NCBI RefSeq assembly: GCF_022539315.1
Contig: NC_066343.1
Location: forward strand, 38,110,649-38,174,648
DNA from: Serinus canaria
Taxonomy: Eukaryota; Chordata; Aves; Passeriformes; Fringillidae
Length of the DNA stretch: 64,000 nucleotides
Direction of reading: 5' to 3'
The translations under genes were made by a program, and so were the position numbers. Under the pieces are notes generated by a model that saw only the letters and a program-made list of their open reading frames with translations, had not been told where the DNA came from and ran no database searches. Shown in pieces: positions 37,201-48,524 of the stretch (the first letter of the stretch is position 1; each line of letters starts with the position of its first letter).

Positions 37201-39874
37201 GGATAAAATGACTATCTAGTAGAATAACGTAATCATTTAGACAGTTATTATCAGTTGCTATTATGTGTTTACTTGAACTCTTCCTAAACAGTGTCATTTA
37301 CAAGTAGCTAAATTTTCAAATACTGTTTTCTATATATTTCATTATAGAAATATTTAATTTGAGGAAAACGTGAATATAATATGTCTTAATTCTTTTCCCT
37401 GACTGGAAGCCAGAGTAAACAAATAGAAAGGAAACATAAGGACAAAGGCAGATTGATCCCTACTAAGTAGTGGATTATTGCCTTATAACTGCTACATTTG
37501 ATAAATACAGCATTTCATTAATAAGTCTAACGTAAAACTGGAAGACTCATATATGTGCTGATTTATTTTATATTCTTTGAATTCAGAAAATTCTATCATT
37601 AGTAAGATTCTGAGATTTGATTCAGAGCTCCGTGGAGACTGAGGTTTTGCTTTTATAAAAACAGTGCACTATAAAAACCTGTATGCATTAAAAAATGAGA
37701 CGGATTCAAAAAACTGGGGGGTCTGCAATACTCATAATCCCATTCTTTAAAGTACTCTGTCAACTCAGGAAGAGTTACTTCTATCCAGATCTACTGTATT
37801 TTCTACTTACTCTGCCTCCTCTCTACTCACAATAAATAGTTATTCCTGCTTGAACGGAAGGAGCCCTTTGATCCCTATTTGTCATGTTGGCATTGTCTGT
37901 TTGTTGAATGAAAGAAAATAATGTGAAGCATCAACCCTCAGCTCATTCTCTTTTGGGGTCCACAGAGGTCTGTGCAACCATCAGCCTTAAGGCGTCTCTT
38001 TGAGAAAGATTCCAGGCAGCTTTATACTCTTCTTCATTTCCAGGCCTCTCTCCTGCAGATGGAAGTTAGCCGACTTGCCACCATTCAGTTTGGATCTGAT
38101 AAATTCTAAGGTCCCAGCTGTGCAACTCTGTCTCTGTCCTGTTAAAGACAGCAGGATTATCAGTTCAAGTTATAGAAAATGCTTTCAATCCTATTCTTGT
38201 TCATTGACATGCATTACTCCAATTCTCTTCAAAAGTTCTTGCTCTGGAGCGTGAATATTCACTTTAGTGTGTCAAACTTGTTTCTAAAACTAAGAGACAG
38301 TGATGCTGTGTAAATTTATATTTAAACAATTTATATTCTGATTTATTGTTTAATCCTTTTTTCTATATGAATATTTCAGAAGGAATAAATTACTCAGACA
38401 AATGCTGTTTCTGTTTCCTGTTGAGCATTCCATGTTGACAGTCAACACTCCTATCAAATTAAGTAAATGCTTTAATTCTGGCCCTTTAATTGCCACACTT
38501 GAAACAGAGTAGTACTGTGTGTGAGCTAGTATTTAGCATACTTATTTATTTCTGGTTTTTTGGAAAAGATGAGTAGCACATAAACATGTAAATACAGAAA
38601 AATACAAGCTACAGTATTTTGAAATTTTTTATAAGGGGCATTTTACATAAGTTCAAGTATTGTTTGCTGAGATTTTTCAGCACAATTTGATAGCAAAAAG
38701 TAAAATATTTGAGAAAAAAATATACTATTTTTTTCTGTTCAGTTAAGCTCTCTTTTCATGAAGAGTGAAGCTGGTAGCATTTTTAACTATAGAATATTAG
38801 TATTTTTTGATCTGTAAGTCCATATAGTGCAGCTGCTTTGAGGAAAAACTGTCTCCTTCAATTAAAATGATAGCGAATTACCTATACTACTGTTTTTCTT
38901 CATTAAAGTGATAGTACATTTGGGTTCATTTAGAGTTGTTTCTATTTCCTCATTATCACAGACCTTCAGCTTTAAAGTAGACAAGATACTCTATTTTCTT
39001 CCTCCTGGAAACAATATCCTGTACCATCATCAAAGGAATGATCAGCTTTTTTAAAGATGTACAGTTAATGCACATAGAGACATTTTTCTTACTCCCACAG
39101 TAGCTCAAGAGGCAAGTTTTCTCTCTATGCAAGCTCGAGATGAGAAGTACGTCAGCAACTATGCAGACAGCACTGGTTCAGCATGAATGCTATCAAATGT
39201 AACATGTTATTGCACAACACAGGACCAGCACTCCTGCCTTTGCAATCCTTCTCTTCCAAGAACGCTTGCCGTATTTGTCACTGTCCCATGTCTTGCTTCC
39301 TCAGCCATTATCCTGCAGCCTGCAGAGTTATCAGACAGAGGATTTTGAGTAATGTATTCTTTTACTAGCCTTCCTTGCCTTTAAGAGAGAAGATGGTGAC
39401 CATAGTAACCACCATACTGGGAACAAGTGTTTGTTGCAATAAGAATGTAGAGAAACATTTCCTTTCCATATCTCATCTTATAACGGAGTATCTGTTTTGT
39501 CATGCAAGATGTTGAAAAATTTTTATTTTAGACCCAGGATGCTGAGTTAAAAAAAAAAAAAGACTGGAAAATTGTAAGTAAGTGTGATGTGATTACAAAA
39601 ACAAAGTTGCCTTGCAATGATGCCTACTCAATCTCACATGCTAATATCAAAAGAGAAGAATATCCCTTGTTTGCTCACATGCTTTATAATTAGTCATGAA
39701 AGAGATACTGAAGTTCTATCTATTCCTAGAGATGCATCAGTATTAGGAACTGTTCCAATATTTCAAGCATTGGCCACAAAGAAAATGGAGATTTCCTTTT
39801 TACAAATAGGCACACAGAACAGGCATGGCGTAATATGTACAAGTTACTCCTGGGAAGGTTTTAACACATGACAC
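34218..39874. other. Non-coding stretch, no recognised gene
   Basis: About 5.6 kb of AT-rich sequence with open frames of up to 96 codons, none with a recognisable product or a convincing splice context. No repeat or regulatory element could be assigned. Confidence 0.5.
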
Positions 39875-40065
39875 AAGCGGAAAAATTTTTTCCATGAGAA
39901 CAGTCAGCCAGTGACATAATCCCCCCAGGGAAGTGTTGGATTTCCCAACACTGAACAGTTTTCAGCAGGGCAAGCTGCTGGGCTATCTTGTCTAGACTGT
40001 GCATTTGCCAAAAACTGGACCTTGAGATCCCCTCCAAACCTGATATTCTATGATTCCATGATCCA
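39875..40065 (+). mobile_element. CR1 LINE, small diverged 3' end
   Basis: The stretch contains CCAGGGAAGTGTTGGATTTCCC (39927-39948) and ACTGGACCTTGAGATCCCCTCCAAACCTGATATTCTATGATTCC (about 40015-40059). These correspond to the end of the CR1 ORF and the 3' UTR with its ATTCTATGATTC tail. It is an old, diverged fragment; its left limit is approximate. Confidence 0.75.
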
Positions 40066-43000
40066 AATAGGAAAATTCCATCATCCTATGCATCTGAATT
40101 CTCCGCATCAAATTCTTGGCTTTTCACTTGCATCCACAGAAGCACTTATGGCTTGCTAACGAACATTTTCCTTGAAGTATACCATTAAATAAAAGGTGCT
40201 GTGCTACAAATAAATTCTGTTACGTAGTGCCCAGTCTCCAGAGTAGCCAGAAAGCAGTCCCACATGAATCAAAGTCTGGACACAGACGCTAAAGATGAGC
40301 CTGATTGCTTAATGTATCTTTGCATCTGCAAGGTTGTATTTAGAAGTCATACCTTGGTAACATGTGGGAGGAGAAGTATATTCACTTTACTAATATTGAC
40401 AGAGACTGTTGACTCCAGAAAGAAACACCCAACAAAATAACAAGCAGGTAACAATACTCTTTTAAAAACATAAAAGGATTAAACAAGTTTGCAACTCTTT
40501 AGACCCTCCAGCATTTATTTCTTGAAGGCCAGAAAGCCAGAATTACAAAGACACAAGGCTAGAATACAACCCAGTAAAATAAAAAGTTTGTGCCTGTATC
40601 AGGGAGTGGGAGAGTACCACAGAGAAGCCACAACCTGCTTCCACCTCCCCATGGGAACCCATGGGAAGGGCAATGCAGAGATCTGAGCAGACTGTGTATG
40701 GATGTCCATCTTTCAATGAGACATGCTGGAAACAATGGCAGACAAAAAACAGCTTTTGCAATATACTTCTCAAGCTGGTTAAAAGTTCTTGGCTAGGTAG
40801 GTGCCCTTGCATGGATCACTGCTAGCACACTAGGTTCTGTCCCCATCCCCCCAGCGCACAAAGCAGGGGTTAAGTAAAGAAACCTAAATAAAATTAACCT
40901 TGGTAATTAAAGCCTGATCTGTGTCTTTTCATCCTGGAAGACTAGATGAGGACTGCTCTTGTTTTTTAATCCTATCATTAATTTAGAGACTGTTGTACAC
41001 TGGCATGGGTAACTGCAAATTGCAGTTGGAGATATTTAGTTTTGCAAAGCATAGAAGATGCACAAAAAACAGTGACAGAAGGTGAATCACATTGTCAACC
41101 ATCATGCGGTACTTCTGAGGATGGTAGGATTTTTGCCCTAATGATGTCAACATCAGCAGCAGACCTTATGGAAATGTGTCATTTTACAAGATGGGTGATA
41201 CAGACCAAAGTGACCATACAGATCAAAGAGGCTTCTGGTTGGCACCATCCCAAGCATTGTAGCAGTTCTCTGACCATCCTAACACAGCATGCCTTGAGGT
41301 GAAAGCCTTGTAAAACTTTGCCATGAGACTTAAGGAGAAACCATGGCAACAGTAACTATGGCTGTGCCTTATCAACACTTAACTTTGTATTCCAGCCCAG
41401 TTTTAACTTCTCCAAGTCTAGAGTGACCAACCAGCATAGGCACACATTTGCTCATCTCTTGGCTAGGTATTTTGTCTTGATTATTTAAAAAAAATACTTA
41501 TGGAGTTACAGGTTCCTCTTTTACCTGGATGTTTCTCCTTAATATTCTACAAGGAATTTTCTTCTACATATAATTGCAACGAAAACCTATCATTCATATT
41601 GTAATTCATTATTTACTAGACCTACACATGGACTAAGATGGTCACTGGGTGAGCGATTTCTTCCTTAAAGATCTACCAATCTCATACATACCCCTGCATT
41701 TTATTAATTGCTAAAAACCACAGGCAAATGGGGAAAAAAAACCCCCAGCACTGTGTGTGCTTTGCCTTCAAGAGATATTATCATAAAAATTAAATTCTTT
41801 GTACATATGAATAAAAAATGTTATCAGGGCAGATCTGCTATGGAAAAACCCTGCCGGACAGAAAGCAATTCAGAAGACTAAGGTTATGTAAGTTCAAGAA
41901 AGGTTTAATGCTATAGAGAGATGAAAGCCATACAAATAATTAGCTTTCATTACAAGTGCTTCTGCTCTACATGGTACAAATTGCTCTTTCTGCTGAAAAT
42001 GTAGCTTGAGCATGAAAGCATATCCATAGAGATTAATGGATACAGCATTACTTTCTGCTTGTACTGTCCCTGTTCTATTTTTGCATTTCATAAACAACTT
42101 TCTCATAAAATAGCTGTGATTTTACAAGGCTTCATTCTGCAGGGCTCATCATCTCTCCTCCGGATTTGTGTTACAACAATAGGAAGAAGGTTAGACAAAA
42201 CCTCATGGAAGAAAAATCCTTCCAAGAGCTACCTCCTTGCTGACAAGCAAACCTTGATGCCAAGCCATGCAACTTGCATAGGTACTTGTATAAAAAACAA
42301 ATAGTGCCTATGAGCCCAAGCTACATATGCAGCATCTTCCCAAAATAAGGCTTTACTCTCAAACCACACAGCCTTAACCCACAGTCTTTTGCCTTGCTCT
42401 AAACAAGTACTCCAATACAGTATATATTCCTCTTTCTCCATTTTCTGTATTTCCAGTTCAATGTCCTGTACTTCTGAAGCTAGAGCCATCACACATTCTG
42501 ACCTCCCTTCAGAGCCTTGCCTTTTTTGATTGACAAAGTTCCTTGTACCTCACACAAATACAATCTAATTTCTTGAAAGCTGCAGATAGATATAAGTATT
42601 GGTGGCCTTGACTGCAGTCATCCTGGTACTTGCAGGGTCACATCATCTTTCCTGTACTGTGGATAATGCAAATGCAGTAGTTAAATAGGGCAGCTTGGCT
42701 ACCTGGGGCAACAGAGAACTGCAACACACTGTCTTGCAGCCATGAAAAGTCTACCAGGAGTTGTCACATGGCTCCACTAGAAAGTGCTGGGCCAGAGCTG
42801 TTATGCAGCTTTTCCACTCCAGGCATGTGTTGCACCTAGTAAGACAGGATCCATGTATGAGAAGAGCCTAAGTTAAAAAGAGAAAGCTGAGGAAACCTAG
42901 TGAAAGGGCAACATTGCAAACCTTTACCAGCTTCAGTTAGACAAGCCCTAGAAAAGGTGGAAAACACATCAGCAACAGAATAACGTTAAGAAATGCCTTG

Positions 43001-43701
43001 TTTCAACATCATGCATAGTTTTTTTAATCAGTGATACAGGACTACTATTACCTTCTGTATCAACGCTATTCTAAATCTTGGATTCTCTCTCTCAGAGTTT
43101 TATTGGGCCTATTTAGCATAATCCTTGCAATGGGACTCTGGAACAGATCCCAAAAGCATTGAAAAATGCTTTGAATTTCTTTTCTAAAACAAATCTTCAT
43201 ATGTCTGCTTCATGGGGAGAATGATGTCTCTTTTAAATATAGTGGAATATACCAGATGCTATGGTATGTTATTGAAATTTACATTGCCAGAAGTTTCTAG
43301 TGTGTTGGTCAGAGTAACATACAAAAACTTCTATTTATACTTTGAAGCCATTCTTTCATCAGTATCTTAATCACCTCCTACTTTTACTCAGGGAATTTAT
43401 TTTGAGGAGTATGTAGGAGAACAGCAATCTTATTTGAAGAGAAAATATGAAAGAAACCTGCAGGTTTCTGACAGCTTGGTGAGAAATGAAAGGGAAGCAT
43501 GGAGAACAATGCCAGTGAAGGAAGGCCACCGCTAAAAAAGCCATTTCTATTATGTCATGGGTGGAGACTTATTTCCCATAGAAATGTGTTGTTTCACAGT
43601 CTCTTAGTTAATGTCTGAGATGAAACGAGCTCCTGTTCATTCTTGAATGATAGAGGTACAGACAATCTTCCCTCTCAGCACCAACACTGACAAAAAAAAT
43701 C
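40066..43701. other. Non-coding stretch, no recognised gene
   Basis: AT-rich sequence with short unrecognised open frames (the longest about 89 codons). No RNA gene, repeat family or promoter could be assigned. Confidence 0.5.
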
Positions 43702-43707
43702 CTCTGA

Positions 43708-44171
43708 TGTGGTGGTCCGTCCTGGAGAGGACTGGCATTGAAACAGCCACACCACAGGAAACAGTACTGGACCCTGGACACTGGAATGCCAGGACAGGTA
43801 ACATCCAGTCAGGTTATGGTGAGAGGTGGGTGAGAAGAAAAGAATGATGGAAACAGTTATGTAAATTAAGTTATTCCTTATAAGCTTATGTTCTGAACCC
43901 TGCCTTCTGATTGGTTCCACATAAGGTTTGTTTCTGTTTATCTTTGTTCATTGGTTCCCTGCCCTGATTTAATGTCTATATAAGGCTATGTTTGCTTTAT
44001 TTTGTTGTCTTCTGGAATAGCTCTACATAGTGTACAGTTTATGTTTTGTTCACACCCTTTTATTTTCCTTTATTAAACTTTGATTTTTGGGCACTTCAGT
44101 CAGTCCCATCCCTATTTATTTATTGCCACTCTCCCAGCCGATCCGGTCCCAGGATTGTGCACAATGCAACA
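43708..44171 (+). mobile_element. Solo LTR of a class II (ERVK-like) endogenous retrovirus with intact target duplication
   Basis: The LTR is 464 bp, begins TGTGGTGGTCCG and ends CACAATGCAACA. It is flanked by a perfect 6-bp direct repeat CTCTGA (43702-43707 and 44172-44177). Six bases is the duplication size typical of class II/ERVK-like elements. Internal LTR signals are in order on the plus strand: ATTGG (reverse CCAAT) at 43910 and 43950, TATATAAG at 43977-43984, and an ATTAAA polyadenylation signal at 44072-44077. There is no internal viral sequence, so it is a solo LTR left by recombination between two LTRs. Complete signals and a perfect duplication suggest a fairly young insertion. 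Confidence 0.92.
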
Positions 44172-44526
44172 CTCTGAGTGTTGGTGCTGTGTTGCTCTGT
44201 TTGGTCAGTAATACAAATGAAAATCAAGAAAGGACAGTCAGATAGTAATAGCTCCTGGAGAAAAAATCACATGAAAGCTAGGTACTTGGGTAAAAATACT
44301 TCCAGACAGTCCTTGGAGGGCAACACCAGAAATAAACCCCAACAAAACATGATAAGTAATAAATTCATGAGGGTTTCTTTGTTTTGCTAATTCAGAAACC
44401 TCTGAAAGGTCAGTACAATGTCATCACACATTCCTAATCTTCTAGATGATTTTATTTGGTTTCATCATAATTAGTGGGTGTAGTTTTTCTAGATCTTTGT
44501 AAAGGCTTAGATACTCACAGCATCTT
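44172..44526. other. Gap between solo LTR and CR1 copy
   Basis: About 350 bases beginning with the second copy of the CTCTGA duplication. No gene or repeat is recognised. The right edge may belong to the diverged 5' part of the following CR1 copy. Confidence 0.45.
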
Positions 44527-44640
44527 TTGGACAAGTTATCTAGCTGTGAGATGATCCAGTTCAGTGTGCTGGATGAAAAACCAGCTGAATGTCAGAACTT
44601 CAGGGGTTTTAGTGTGTGGGGCTACATCTGCCTGGTGAGC

Positions 44641-44765
44641 AATCACCAGTGGTGTTCTTCAGGAATTCACTGTAGGACTAGTTCTGGTCAACAAGTTTAT
44701 AAATTATTTGGAATGCAGGACTTGAATGCACCATTAGCAATTGTGCTGATGATACCTAACTGAGA
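44641..44765 (+). pseudogene. Reverse-transcriptase remnant of CR1 ORF2
   Basis: From about 44647 the plus strand reads ITSGVLQEF…GLVLVNKFINYLE, matching the TSGVPQG and NIFINDL blocks of CR1-type reverse transcriptase. After stops it continues as TISNCADDT, where ADD is the remnant of the catalytic (F/Y)ADD motif near 44745. Stop codons (TGA, TAG and TAA) within about 120 bases show it is not functional. The assignment comes from family motifs seen by eye. Confidence 0.8.
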
Positions 44766-45590
44766 GGTGCTGCTGACTCTCTCAAGGCACAAGAGCCTTG
44801 CAGAGGGATCTGAAATAGATTGGAGCACTGGATAAGAATCAGTGGCATGAAATTAAACAAGAACAAATCCAGATTCTGGGATGCAGTAAATCTGGGCACA
44901 GGTATAATTTGGGAGAGGAGTGTGTGTAGAGCAGCCCTGCAAAAGGGATCTGGGGGTGCTGGCTGGCAGCAGCTCAGGGTGAGCCAGCAGTGTGTGCCCG
45001 GGCAGCCAGGAGGGCAAACCCCATCCCGGGGTGCAGCAGACACAGTATCACCAGCTGTGATTGGGATCATCCTGCTGGATTCAGCCCTGGTGCGGCCTCA
45101 CCCCGAGTCCTGTGTGCAGCGCTGGGCCCCCCACTCTGAGAAGGGTGGGAAGAAGGTCCTGGAATGGCCCAGAGGAGGACAGCAGAGCTGGTGGAAGGGC
45201 TGGAAGGCACATCCTGTGAGGAGTGGCTGAGGGCTCTGGGTTTGCTGGTTTGGAGAGAGGGAGGCTCAGGGGTGACCTCATTGCTCTGTACAGCTCCCTG
45301 AGGAGGGGACCTGGAGAGGGAGTGCTGGTCTGTTCCTGGCATCCAGCAATATGGAATGGGAATGGCTCAAATCTCAAATGCATCAGGGGAGGTTCAGACT
45401 GGACATCAGGAAACATTTCTTTACCAAGAGAGTGGTCAAACACTTGAACATGCTTCCTTGGTACGTGACTGATATCCCAAACCTGTCAGAGCTTATGAGG
45501 CATGAGGGTCTTCATAACTTGCTTTTATACAGCCCTGAACTGGTCAGTAGTGGGACTAGATGATTGTATTATGTCCATTCCAACTGAAAT

Positions 45591-45705
45591 ATTCTATTCT
45601 ATTCTATTCTATTCTATTCTATTCTATTCTATTCTATTCTATTCTATTCTATTCTATTCTATTCTATTCTATTCTATTCTATTCTATTCTATTCTATTCT
45701 ATTCT
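45591..45705 (+). repeat. (ATTCT)23 pentanucleotide microsatellite
   Basis: There are 115 bases of uninterrupted ATTCT, 23 perfect copies, starting directly after AACTGAAAT at the end of the CR1 copy and ending at CAGTATTTTAG. The motif is the same pentanucleotide that is expanded in human ATXN10 disease, but there is no relation to that gene here. A long pure array of this kind is expected to vary in length between individuals. The 85-codon open frame across it (IPFYS-type repeats) is not a gene. Confidence 0.98.
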
Positions 45706-47876
45706 CAGTATTTTAGTCTTCCAGATTTAGGGACTATTTCTAAGGATCTGAAAAGGTGAGGGAAATATGTCTACTGGCTGGAATTTAGTACAGTAGACTA
45801 AAGACCCCGTATACCCATGTGAAATCTTCAACATGTTCACAAGATTATGATTTAATGTATCAGCATTGTGCAAGATTGCCTTGAATTTTTAATAGGAAAA
45901 GATATGCATTCTTACACTTTAAAGCCAAATAGCTCCTGCCCTGGGGAAATGTTTTGAAAAGCTCTCCTTGCCATTTTTGTGACATCCAGTCTGACTATAA
46001 AGGTTAGAAATGGAAAGATTAGTAGGTGTTGCTCCTTTTTTTCACTTAGTCTTTTAGTTTACACTCCAAAAAAAGTAAAAGAAAATAAAATGAACACTAC
46101 ATTATATCCAACATCCTATGCTGCAACCACTCTATATATTATATCCACATATAGAGTGGGACCTGAATGAAAAAGCTGCCCCAACAAGGCTGGGGCAGAT
46201 GTATCTGAGTACTGGCATGAGCTGTCTGCCACAGCTAGTCCTTTCCAAAGCAATATTTTTGCATGCCTTGGAATATCCGCAGGACATTAACTTCTCTAGA
46301 GGGGCCCCACAGATGAAAATAAACTACCCCAGAGCATAAAAAAGCTCAGCTATAAGAATTGAAGGCAAACCATGCCTGTTGTCCTCAATGCAAGAGAATG
46401 ATCCCTGGCCAATTTTATGTACTACTGTAGACGTAAACTAGGCTGTTTTGACAAAGTAAACCCAGGTGTTGAAACAGCTACCAAAATGGTGGACTGCTCT
46501 TTCCAGGGTTGTCCCATTTAATCTTGATGCTCAGATCCAAGCAGCAACTTTCCACAAGTCCTTCAACAGGATCTCAGCAGTGGACTTTAGTTGCAGAATG
46601 GTAGGTGAAAAAAGCTAACAGCTGAACCTGTTCTCTAGTGTCACACAGAAGTTTGCTTTTAATATTCCAGACTGGCTAGCCAACAGCCTTGGGGAAAGTC
46701 ACTGCAAGTTTCCTGAAACATAATATAAAAGCAGTTCTGTTTATCCTCTGCAGTTCACAGAGTACAGGACAGGTTAAATGAAGAGCTCTATGTGCTGATT
46801 ATTGAGGGTTACAATTGAAGGTGAAGAGCACTTTAGAGTTCTTATAGCTGCTATTGTTCCACTTTTGAAAAGAGAGCTCTTTTTTCAATTTGCAAAATAC
46901 AGGTTAAAATGCTTGTCAGCTCAGAAAGATAACACAATACACATAAGAATGAGATAGGAATTATGGGGCGGTCATGTCTTGGCTTTTATAATCTAGAATT
47001 AAAGCAAATCATGGGCAGTCTTTTACAGTCATTTAGTGCACTAAATATGAAACTTCTGCAGTTTCCAATATATAATCTGTAGAATTCTTGCATGAGCATC
47101 TCCAGTCTTGATAAACTGCATATATCAACAACTGACATACTACAAACTGGAGACCAAAGGAGTCAGCTCATTACATTAAAATGTTCTGCTCAGATTCTAT
47201 ATACAAATATAGAATAACAAATGATACAAGTAATTATTTGTCTCTGAAAATTGCAACATTTATGAAGTGTAGTGTGCTATTATGGTCCAGAGCTTGGTTT
47301 TGTTTATTTTTTATTAAAGGTTTTTTAAATGGCCGAAAGACAGTAAGATAATGAAAACTGAAATGTCATGACAACATATCTTTGCCATTGGCAAAAGCAG
47401 CTGATGATACACAAATAATTTTTAAGTCACAGAATACTAGAGGGGCACATTTCTATTATGTCAATCTTTCAATGTGATTGCACTCCTAAATACACAAATT
47501 TTGAGATAGGCTTTTCGTTTACTGGCTTCAGGTTGCACTCCTTCTTTATGTGCTTCATTGTACGATATGCTAATTGTGTTAAGAGTCTGAAAGCCAGTGG
47601 CATAAAATGCTTTAGCTGAACTGCAGATCAGGCCATGCAAGTTTTTAACCAATAAATTGTGCCTCCCTTCTCACAGAGGTTTGAGGAACATTACACAAAG
47701 TGAAACATCGAAGGTAAACCCTTGCTTCATTAATCATACTTCTTTAAAGTGAAAAACATGGAAATTTTGGTTAAGTAGGATTGAGGTAACTGGATTAGTT
47801 AGCTGTCTTCAGCTGTAACTGCACAAACTGGGAATTCTTGGTTTCAAAATGGAAACTTTACTGCTTATTCTACAAC
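45706..47876. other. Non-coding stretch, no recognised gene
   Basis: AT-rich sequence with short unrecognised open frames. A weak inverted repeat (ACTCTATAT … ATATAGAGT, about 46129-46157) lies in an AT-rich context and could be chance. Nothing else is assignable. Confidence 0.5.
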
Positions 47877-47882
47877 TGCATC

Positions 47883-48518
47883 TGTTGTGTTGTGCTAAGT
47901 TGTTCACTTCCCCCCTTCAGTTTTGTATGTTAGACTGTTCTGTTTCCCCTCAGTTTATTATGGTTCAGGCTTGTCTCACTCCGCCCTCCTCCTCGCTGCC
48001 CATCATCCTCGCTCCTCCCAAATCCCCATGTATCTTCCCCTTGACCCCTCCCTGGTGCCCTGCCTGTCACTCGGCGTTCCCTCCCCTCCCTCTAGAAACT
48101 TCTAGCTGGAGCATAGGGTGATTGGCTCAGGGGCCAGGGTCCCACCCTTTATTCCTATTGGTTTTCCCTTAAAGTCACTCCCTCAAAGACCACTCCCTTC
48201 TTATTTTTCATTGGTCCTGATGTTGTCTCCACCCCTGTTCCTGGTACCCTTTATAAACTGTTGCAAGTGGATATTTCAGGCTTCAGCCCTGGGAGTCTCT
48301 TCTGCAATAAAGGATGTTTTAACCCTTGGCTGGAGTCACTCTCTTGCCTGTTGGATTGCTGCCGCGAGCCCTGTCCACTACAGGGAGCTGTGTCCACTAT
48401 AATGTGGAGCAGTTTTCCCTAGGCACCCTCCCGGGTAACCAAGCCCAGGAGAGTGCCCCCAGCTGCAAACAGTGCTGTAGGCTTGCCGGGCGACTGGAAG
48501 GGACGAGCCTTCCCTTCA
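47883..48518 (+). mobile_element. Solo LTR of a second class II (ERVK-like) family with intact target duplication
   Basis: The LTR is 636 bp, begins TGTTGTGTTGTGC and ends GCCTTCCCTTCA. It is flanked by a perfect 6-bp duplication TGCATC (47877-47882 and 48519-48524). Plus-strand promoter signals are present: three ATTGG (reverse CCAAT) words at 48121, 48157 and 48210, a TATA box TTTATAAA at 48250-48257 and an AATAAA signal at 48306-48311. The 3' part (U5) is G+C-rich. It shares the architecture of the LTR at 43708, but the sequences differ, so it is a separate family. No viral genes adjoin it. The short open frames inside are not genes. Confidence 0.92.
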
Positions 48519-48524
48519 TGCATC

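Larger units (their letters stand above)
44527..45705 (+). mobile_element. CR1 LINE copy, 5'-truncated, with 3' tail expanded to (ATTCT)23
   Basis: This is the longest CR1 copy in the window. It covers the last part of the reverse-transcriptase ORF, the C-terminal region (VSQQC at about 44980; FRLDIRKHFFTKRVVKHLNMLP near 45390-45450, given in part) and the 3' UTR with GGACTAGATGATTGTATTATGTCCATTCCAACTG. In most CR1 copies the tail is a few units of ATTCTATGA; here it is replaced by 23 ATTCT units. The ORF is interrupted by several stops and frameshifts, so the copy is dead. The left boundary is set where CR1-like protein similarity (MDKLSSC) begins, and is approximate. Confidence 0.88.

Noticed and set aside
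45502..45759. Open frame of 85 codons with an IPFYS-type repeat
   Set aside because: It is a translation of the ATTCT microsatellite and CR1 tail.
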